60,884 nucleotides of DNA from CAZNOG01 sp964574635. GTDB taxonomy: Bacteria; Bacteroidota; Bacteroidia; Flavobacteriales_D; Cryomorphaceae. A program made the position numbers and the translations under genes. Positions 51,443 to 58,900 of this stretch are shown here, one piece after another. The notes below the pieces were generated by a model, which was not told where the DNA came from, searched no databases, and was given only the letters and a program-made list of their open reading frames with translations. Position 1 is the first letter of the stretch. Every line of letters begins with the position of its first letter. The stretch lies in NCBI GenBank assembly GCA_964574635.1, contig CAZNOG010000018.1:1-60884 (forward strand), written 5' to 3'.

Positions 51443-51463
51443 AAGGCGCCCGTCGGGCGCCTT
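51443..51463 (-). terminator. Strong terminator of the minus-strand lipoprotein gene
   Basis: AAGGCGCCCG/GGGCGCCTT stem with 2-3 base loop; the minus-strand side ends in TTTTTTT. It lies between convergent genes and can serve both. Confidence 0.9.
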
Positions 51464-51497
51464 AAATGTTTTCTTACAATTTCAAAAAAGCGGTGCC

Positions 51498-52388
51498 TCA
51501 GTAATTGAAGTTGAAACTGCCATTGGTCAATTGAAGAGTCTCCGCGCCCATGCTCAAAGTACCATTGAAGGTGCCCGATACGGTTCTGGACGCCGTATTG
51601 TGTGACGTAATGTTAACCGAGCCCGAAGTGTTCGAGAAAAACTGGGTTCCCTCCATGTACGTGATCATAACGCCCGCCGCACTTCCATCAAGCGCATACG
51701 ATGCACCGGTCTGGGCATCGTTGGGTATTGAAATTGTCATCCCTCCCGATCCGAAGGTGCCGGTCAACATTAGGCCGCCGGGCGTGCTCGTTGAGATTGC
51801 ATTATTGTCCGATTTGGGAGTTCCATCCACGGTTACACTGATGGATCCACTTCCGACGCTCATCCCATCATCGAGAGGGGTATAGGGAATGTTTTCGAAC
51901 ACACCCGGATCATTGTTTTCACTGTAGATCATATCCATTGAATTCATTGTATTCGTCAATACATACTGAAAAGTCCCGGAAACGGTATGGTTTGCAGTGT
52001 CCAAGGCGGTCACACTAATCAGGGCATAATCATTTTCGGAAGTAAAGCTTGTGTAAATTACGGTGTCCGTTCCCTGTACCCTACTGAAAAATATGTCGGC
52101 TTCCGTATAGTAATCCCACACCCCGATGTCCATGGTATTCACCCAAAGAACAAAGGTCTCATTGGGATTCGAAGAGGAACCTTCAATAACAAATGCGTCC
52201 AATTCTTCTCTGGCGCTGACGGAGGTGGCCTTCCAATTATGCGCGACGGCCATGGAATCCTGATACGTGGTGGACATGTTAGCGGAAGGTGTGGGCGAAG
52301 GACCGTCTTTGTCCTTGTCATCATCTCCACACGCCACAAACACGGAGGCCGCTAGAAAAAAGAGAAATACTTTGCTGATGTTTTTCAC
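51498..52388 (-). CDS. Lipoprotein with two related beta domains (DUF6252-like)
   Basis: A 296-aa lipoprotein (GTG start; lipobox FVACG followed by an Asp/Lys linker). Residues 38-155 and 175-296 look like two copies of one beta domain; each ends in a similar stretch (HTVSGTFQYVL and RTVSGTFNGTL). The second copy resembles DUF6252, common in flavobacteria and of unknown function. The duplication is visible at protein level only. Monocistronic with a strong terminator. Confidence 0.8.
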   Translation of the reverse strand: MKNISKVFLFFLAASVFVACGDDDKDKDGPSPTPSANMSTTYQDSMAVAHNWKATSVSAREELDAFVIEGSSSNPNETFVLWVNTMDIGVWDYYTEADIFFSRVQGTDTVIYTSFTSENDYALISVTALDTANHTVSGTFQYVLTNTMNSMDMIYSENNDPGVFENIPYTPLDDGMSVGSGSISVTVDGTPKSDNNAISTSTPGGLMLTGTFGSGGMTISIPNDAQTGASYALDGSAAGVMITYMEGTQFFSNTSGSVNITSHNTASRTVSGTFNGTLSMGAETLQLTNGSFNFNY

Positions 52389-52584
52389 AACTTATGGATT
52401 TAGGGGGCGCAATGTACTCCCAAAGGTTTAATAAAGCAATGCTTTTCGGCAATTTTCCATAATTACAAGGTGCAAGAGTGCACGGGCCTTGTAAACCCGA
52501 TGGGTAAACCACGATGGAGACGACGGTCCTCGTCACTATGTTTATATTTAAATAGGTGAATATTCAGGCGGGTATGACCGTGGA

Positions 52585-52599
52585 GGGTTTTTGTGGGTG
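52585..52599 (+). repeat. Dispersed motif copy e (15 bases)
   Basis: GGGTTTTTGTGGGTG, identical to the first 15 bases of the 17-base motif. Confidence 0.5.
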
Positions 52600-52889
52600 G
52601 AACAGTTACCCGGTGGCCATGCGTCCACCCTCTAGCCGGGCTCATCCTTCGAGTTCATCTTATTCCTCTTCTTCCTTCCCCGCACGTCCGAATTTTGATC
52701 CCGAATTTCGGTAGTCTACCTTTCCGCGTCGACATCCATTCTCAGTCGAGGAAGGTCCGGTTCAGCCCGGGGTTGTACACTTCCATCGCCGAGGCGAAAA
52801 TCGCCGAGATCCGCTCATCATTCATGTGTTGCCGGCAGCCCTCCCCTGACTTCAATATTCACGAATTTGTGGTATTCGTCCGGAAAAAC

Positions 52890-52920
52890 TTGCGGTTGAT
52901 GTGTGGATTCCCTATTTTAG
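52890..52920 (+). promoter_or_regulatory. Promoter of the giant repeat protein gene
   Basis: TTG (52890-52892), 20-base spacer, TATTTTAG (52913-52920), one base off TAnnTTTG. It is 43 bases before the ATG. Confidence 0.45.
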
Positions 52921-52963
52921 AGCCGATTTAACCGACCCTTTTTTTTAACCAAATTTAATCAAG

Positions 52964-55900
52964 ATGAAAATGATGCTTACACACTGGTTTCGTGTGTGTT
53001 TGCTCGTGATCGCCGGTTTTGCGATTTCCTTCCAGGGAAATGCGCAATGTGGTGCGAACGAGGAAGCGTACGAAATCTATTTGGCTAGCGGTGGATCCTT
53101 TGCGGGCGAACGCAGTTGGGATATCACCCACGTAGCCACAGGAGACATCGTAATGTCTCAGGAATGTGGAGGGTATTTGCCCGGAACCTTCGACCTCTGT
53201 CTGATTTCCGGCGAAATTTACACCTTTAACGCCTACGACGACTACGGCGACGGTTGGAACATGTCCGACGATACCGTTTGGGCCATTTCTTGGGCCGACG
53301 GACCCGTGGCCTTTGCGGGTGGCAACCCCGACAACGGCACCAGTGGCGACTTTACTTTGGATTGCGCCGCAAGCCAGTTGGAATACAGCCTGACCTTCAC
53401 GGCGGGCCCACCCCCCACCTGTACCCCACCCGAGGTATCGCTTGAAAGCGTTCGCGACTGCGACTCGGGGTCATACAGCACTACGGTAACCATCGAAACC
53501 GCAGCACTCCCTGAGTCTGCACCGTTGATTGCGGTGACCGCATCCATAGGCGGAGTACAGGTGGACGGAGGAACGATTTCCAACTTGGTGGGACAGTCCA
53601 TCGAGCTGGGACCCTTCGATTTGAACGAAGAAGTTTTCATCTCTTACTCGGTTCTCGGGTTAAATTGTCCGGCGGTAGAATCCGTATACATGGACGACAT
53701 AGGATGTCCCATCAATTTGGTGTGCGGCGAAACTTCCGTAAGGTCGCTCTGTCCGGGCAACAACGAGACTGCACACTACCTGTACAGCAGCCCGTCAGAC
53801 GAGCCCATCGTAATGATCATTACCGAAGGGACCATGGAATCGTGCTGCGATGAAATCATCGTTCGCGACGGACCGGATGCCTCATCCCCCATTCTCTACC
53901 AAGGGAACAATGGCGGAGACTTGGCCGGCATGATGTTCGTCTCCACCGGTGGAAGTCTCTTCGTGGAATTCGACACCGATGGCTCAATAAGCTGTATAGA
54001 CGGCTCTGCATCAGCTTCGGAACTTACATGGCAAGTGGGCTGCCTCCTGAACTGCGAGGGCACACCCTCCGCCGGAACTCCCGAAGTTTCGGACATCATA
54101 GTTTGCGCAGGTACGGCTTTCAGCCTGAACATTCAGGGATCGGATTACCTCATGGACAACATGGAAGGTCTTTGGCAATCTTCACCGGCCGGTGAAGATA
54201 ACTGGACCGACATCGACGGTACCGACACTCCCTGGATCAACTTCCCCGACGGGGCTTTTGCGGATACGGACTACCGCTACACCCTCACCTGCACCAACAG
54301 CGGAGAATCAGCTACTTCAGACGTGATCCACGTCACCATGAACCCCGTCTATACCGAGTGTTACTGCACCCCAACGGGAGCCTCCAACACTTTGGATGAG
54401 ATTCTGAGTTTTTCAATCAGCAACCTCACCAACACATCGGCTCCGAGCGAAGGCGTGAACGGTTATTCTGATTATACAGAAACCGTGGAACCCGCCGAAT
54501 TGATTCCGGGCGAGGAGTACATCGCTTCGCTCACCTCAAACATAGGCGGTGGCAACCACGGTGCGGCCATTTGGATCGATTACAACGACAATGGCTATTT
54601 TGAGGAATTCGAAAGAGTGACTTTTTTGAACAACATTCCGGGCAGCGGAAACGTGGACTTCCCGTCTTTCCTTGTAGACAACTACCCCGGCATACATCGC
54701 CTCAGGGTACAATACACATATAACCAAGGCGGGCTAGAACTCGATCCCTGTATCGTTCCTTTTTTCTCGGAAACCGAAGATTACCTCGTTGACATCGCAA
54801 CACTCGACGACTGCCAAGGCGCTCCCACTGCCGGAGTCCCCGTAGAAGCCGAGTTGCTTATTTGTCCCGAATTGGGCTTCTCGCTATCCGTGGATGGTGC
54901 GTCCGGTATGGCCGGCGGGCTTACCCGAATCTGGCAATCCTCCCCCGCTGGAGAAGACAACTGGACCGATGTGCCCAATGCTACCGGCACAACGCTGCAC
55001 ATGAACGACGGAATCTCCTCGGATACGGATTTCCGCTACTATGTTTCGTGTGAAAGCACCGACGAGTTCGATATTTCCGATGTGATCCAAGTAACGATCA
55101 ATACGGTAGCCTCCGATTGCTACTGTATTCCTTCCGGAACCTCAACGAGCTTTTACATCGGCAGCTTCTCTACCACCGATGGGGATCAAAACATTTCCAA
55201 CCTCAACAGCGGAGTGTCGCCCGGTGGATACGGTGATTTCACGGACATGACCGTGTCGCAGGTACAAACCCTCGACATCTCGTTCTCCGCCAGTTTTATC
55301 GGAAGCACCTCCGGTGTTAGAATTTGGGTAGACTGGAACCAAGACGGTCATTTCGACGTCGATAACGAAGTGGCCTTTAACTCCACCTTTTACAGCTCGA
55401 CACATACAGGGACCATCACTGTTCCCGCAGACGCTGTTCCAGGTGCCACCCGCATGCGCGTTGCCAATAACTGGTTGAATTCAGAAGGAATCGTAGCTCC
55501 TTGTTCCACGGCCTTTCCAAACGGTGAATTCGAAGACTACACCTTCGAAGTGATCGCCCTTGAGGATTGTGCGGGTGAAGTGAGCGCGGGAACCACCGTT
55601 CCGGATTTTGAAGTGTGTGCCGGAGCTGATTTCATGGTAATCACCGAAGGCGCCACCCAACCGGCCACCGGCCTGACGAGGGTATGGCAATCATCCCCCG
55701 CGGGAGAAGACACGTGGACGGATATAGACGGATCGTACACCTCGGAATTTACCGTCGAAGGCGGCATCCTCGAGCCCACGGAATTCAGGTATTATGTAGA
55801 ATGTACCAACTCGGGCGACTCCGATGTCTCCGATCCCATCTTGGTATCCATGGCGCCGGGAGTTGATTGTTACTGCATCCCTACGGGAGCCACCAACAAC

Positions 55901-58900
55901 TCGGATGAGATCCTCAACTTCACTTTGAGCAACCTGAACAACTCATCCAGCCCCAGCGAAGGCGTGAACGGTTATTCGGATTATACCGAAACCGTTGAAC
56001 CCGCCGAATTGATTCCGGGCGAAGAGTACATCGCTTCGCTCACCTCAAACATAGGCGGTGGCAACCACGGTGCGGCCATTTGGATCGATTACAACGACAA
56101 TGGGTTTTTTGAAGCGAACGAAAAAGTAACTTATTTGGGTAACGAAATACAGGGTAGCTCAACGGTGGATTTCCCCGCATTCATCGTAGAGAACTCCCCC
56201 GGAATCCACAGACTCCGAGTTCGCTATACTTATTTCCAAAGCGGGGAGGGACTCGACCCCTGTGTCAGCACGACAACCTTCAGCGAATTTGAAGACTACT
56301 TGGTGAATGTAGTCGCCCTGGAAGCTTGCACAGGTACGCCTTCAGCGGGTACTCCACTCGAGGCTAACCTCGAAGTGTGTGCCCTCACCGCTTTCAGCAT
56401 TAGCGTTGTGGATGCCTCGGATCCCGCAGGAGGTTTGGATCGCCAGTGGCAGTCCTCCCCGGCCGGTGAGGATAACTGGACCGATATGGTCGACCACACC
56501 TACACCACGCTGCATATATCCGAAGGCATTTCAGAGCCCATGGATTACCGATACACCGTGCTGTGCAACAACACCGAAGAATCTGACGTGTCCGATGTGA
56601 TTTCGGTAACCCTCAATCCGGTTGTCACCGATTGCTACTGTATTCCTTCCGGAACTTCAACGAGCTTTTACATCGGCAGCTTCTCTACCACCGATGGGGA
56701 TCAAAACATTTCCAACCTCAACAGCGGAGTGTCGCCCGGTGGATACGGTGATTTCACGGACATGACCGTGTCGCAGGTACAAACCCTCGACATCTCGTTC
56801 TCCGCCAGTTTTATCGGAAGCACCTCCGGTGTTAGAATTTGGGTAGACTGGAACCAAGACGGTCATTTCGACGTCGATAACGAAGTGGCCTTTAACTCCA
56901 CCTTTTACAGCTCGACACATACAGGGACCATCACTGTTCCCGCAGACGCTGTTCCAGGTGCCACCCGCATGCGCGTTGCCAATAACTGGTTGAATTCAGA
57001 AGGAATCGTAGCTCCTTGTTCCACGGCCTTTCCAAACGGTGAATTCGAAGACTACACCTTCGAAGTGATCGCACTTGAGAATTGTGAGGGTGAAGTGAGC
57101 GCGGGAACCACCATTCCGGAAATGGAGGTGTGTGCCGGCGTTGATTTTACGCTGCTGGCTGAAGGTGCCTCCGAACCGGCCACCGGTCTGACCCGGGTAT
57201 GGCAATCTTCCCCCGCGGGCGAAGACACTTGGACGGATATAGACGGATCGAACGCCTCGGAATTTACCATCGAAGGCGGCATCTTTGAGCCCACGGACTT
57301 CCGTTACTCGGTGTCGTGTTCATTCAGTGAGGATTCGGAAGTCTCCGACGTGATCTCGGTTACATTGCTGCCCGGAAACGAGTGCTATTGTGATGCACCG
57401 ACAATTTCCAACGTGGAGCCCATCACTTTTGTGGACTTCGGTAGTATCCAGAACGCTTCGCCGGCACCACTCACATCGCCCGCTTATGAAGATTTCACGG
57501 ACCTATTTACCGAGGTATACCACGATGTGCCCACCCCGATATCCCTCCAAGGAAATACCGGTGGCAACTGGACCAACTACTTCACGGTATTTATCGACTG
57601 GAACCAAAACGGCGTTCTGGACGATGAGGGGGAAGTCTACGAAATAGGCAGCATCGTCAATTCGAGCGGTTTGGATGGACAATCCGCAGACGGAGTGATC
57701 ACACCACCGCCAACCGCTCTGGAAGGAAGTACGCGGATGCGAATTGTCAAAAACTTCAGCACGTCACCGCTCGATCCTTGCGGAAGCTACAGTTTTGGAC
57801 AAACCGAGGACTACACCGTAATTGTTGGAGAATTCATACCCGACTGTCCCGACCTCGATATGAACATCGGTTGGTCTTGTGACGACGGAGACCCCGAAAC
57901 GTACAACGATATCGTGAATGAAGAATGCGAGTGTGTGGGTACACCCTTGGGCGATGCCTGCGTATGGACGGTTCACGTTTGGTATGACGGATGGGGTGAC
58001 TTCATTACCTGGTCGTTGACTGATGCAACCGGAGGCACCCTGCTGTCCGGCGGCACTTACGGCAGCGGTTTTGACGATACCCAATCGGTTATAGCTGCAG
58101 GACCCCTGACCTTTTCAATAAGTGATTGGGGTACTTTCTCGGACAACTTGGCCAATTTCACAGTCTCGAGAGGAGATGAAATCCTAGTAAGCGGTGTGGC
58201 CGGTGCCGAGGCTCAAACGTTCAGCAACCTCACCTGTACCGGGGAGATTGAATACGACTGCCCCGACCTCCAGCTCAACTTCGGAGACAGCTGCGATGAC
58301 GGTGATCCGACCACGATCGACGACGCGGTCAACGAAGACTGCGAATGTGTGGGAACTCCGGTCCCCGCAGGAACCGACTGCGAGAATCCTTTCGTAGTGG
58401 AATCGCTGCCCTTCGACCATGAGAGCGATATGGCCCTGTATGGAAATGACTACACCACTACGGACGTTCCCCCGCTGGCACCCGGTGCCGTAACCGATGG
58501 AACGGGAAGCTCGTCTTACCTCTCGGGCGACGAAGTAGTGTACTCTTTCACACCTGAGAGCAACATGATGGTGAACATTTCAACCACAAACGCCAACGAC
58601 TGGGTTGGTTTGTGGGTGTTCACCGGATGTCCCTTCTCATCCACGGTGGGTTACCATACCGCCACTTCCGGAGCTACAAGGCTCATTCCCGAGCTGCCCG
58701 TCCTGGCGGGACAGACGTACTACATCGTGCTGTCCAACTGGCCGACGATTAGCTCGACCGCCTACACCATCCACATCGAAGAAGCGGTTCCCGATTGTCC
58801 GGACCTCGGTTTGAACATCGGTTCGCCGTGTGACGACGAAGATCCGGAAACAACCAACGACACCGTAAACGAAAACTGCGAGTGCGTGGGCGTTCCCTTG

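Larger units (their letters stand above)
52389..52963. other. 575-bp region upstream of the giant repeat protein gene
   Basis: No gene is supported. It holds a 15-base copy of the dispersed motif (52585-52599) and, near its right end, a promoter with both elements at 52890-52920. The left third is AT-rich. No tRNA was found. Confidence 0.55.

Noticed and set aside
55142..56920. Identical 87-codon minus-strand ORFs in the giant gene
   Set aside because: They are identical only because the underlying GEVED modules are repeated; the plus-strand frame continues without a stop through both.
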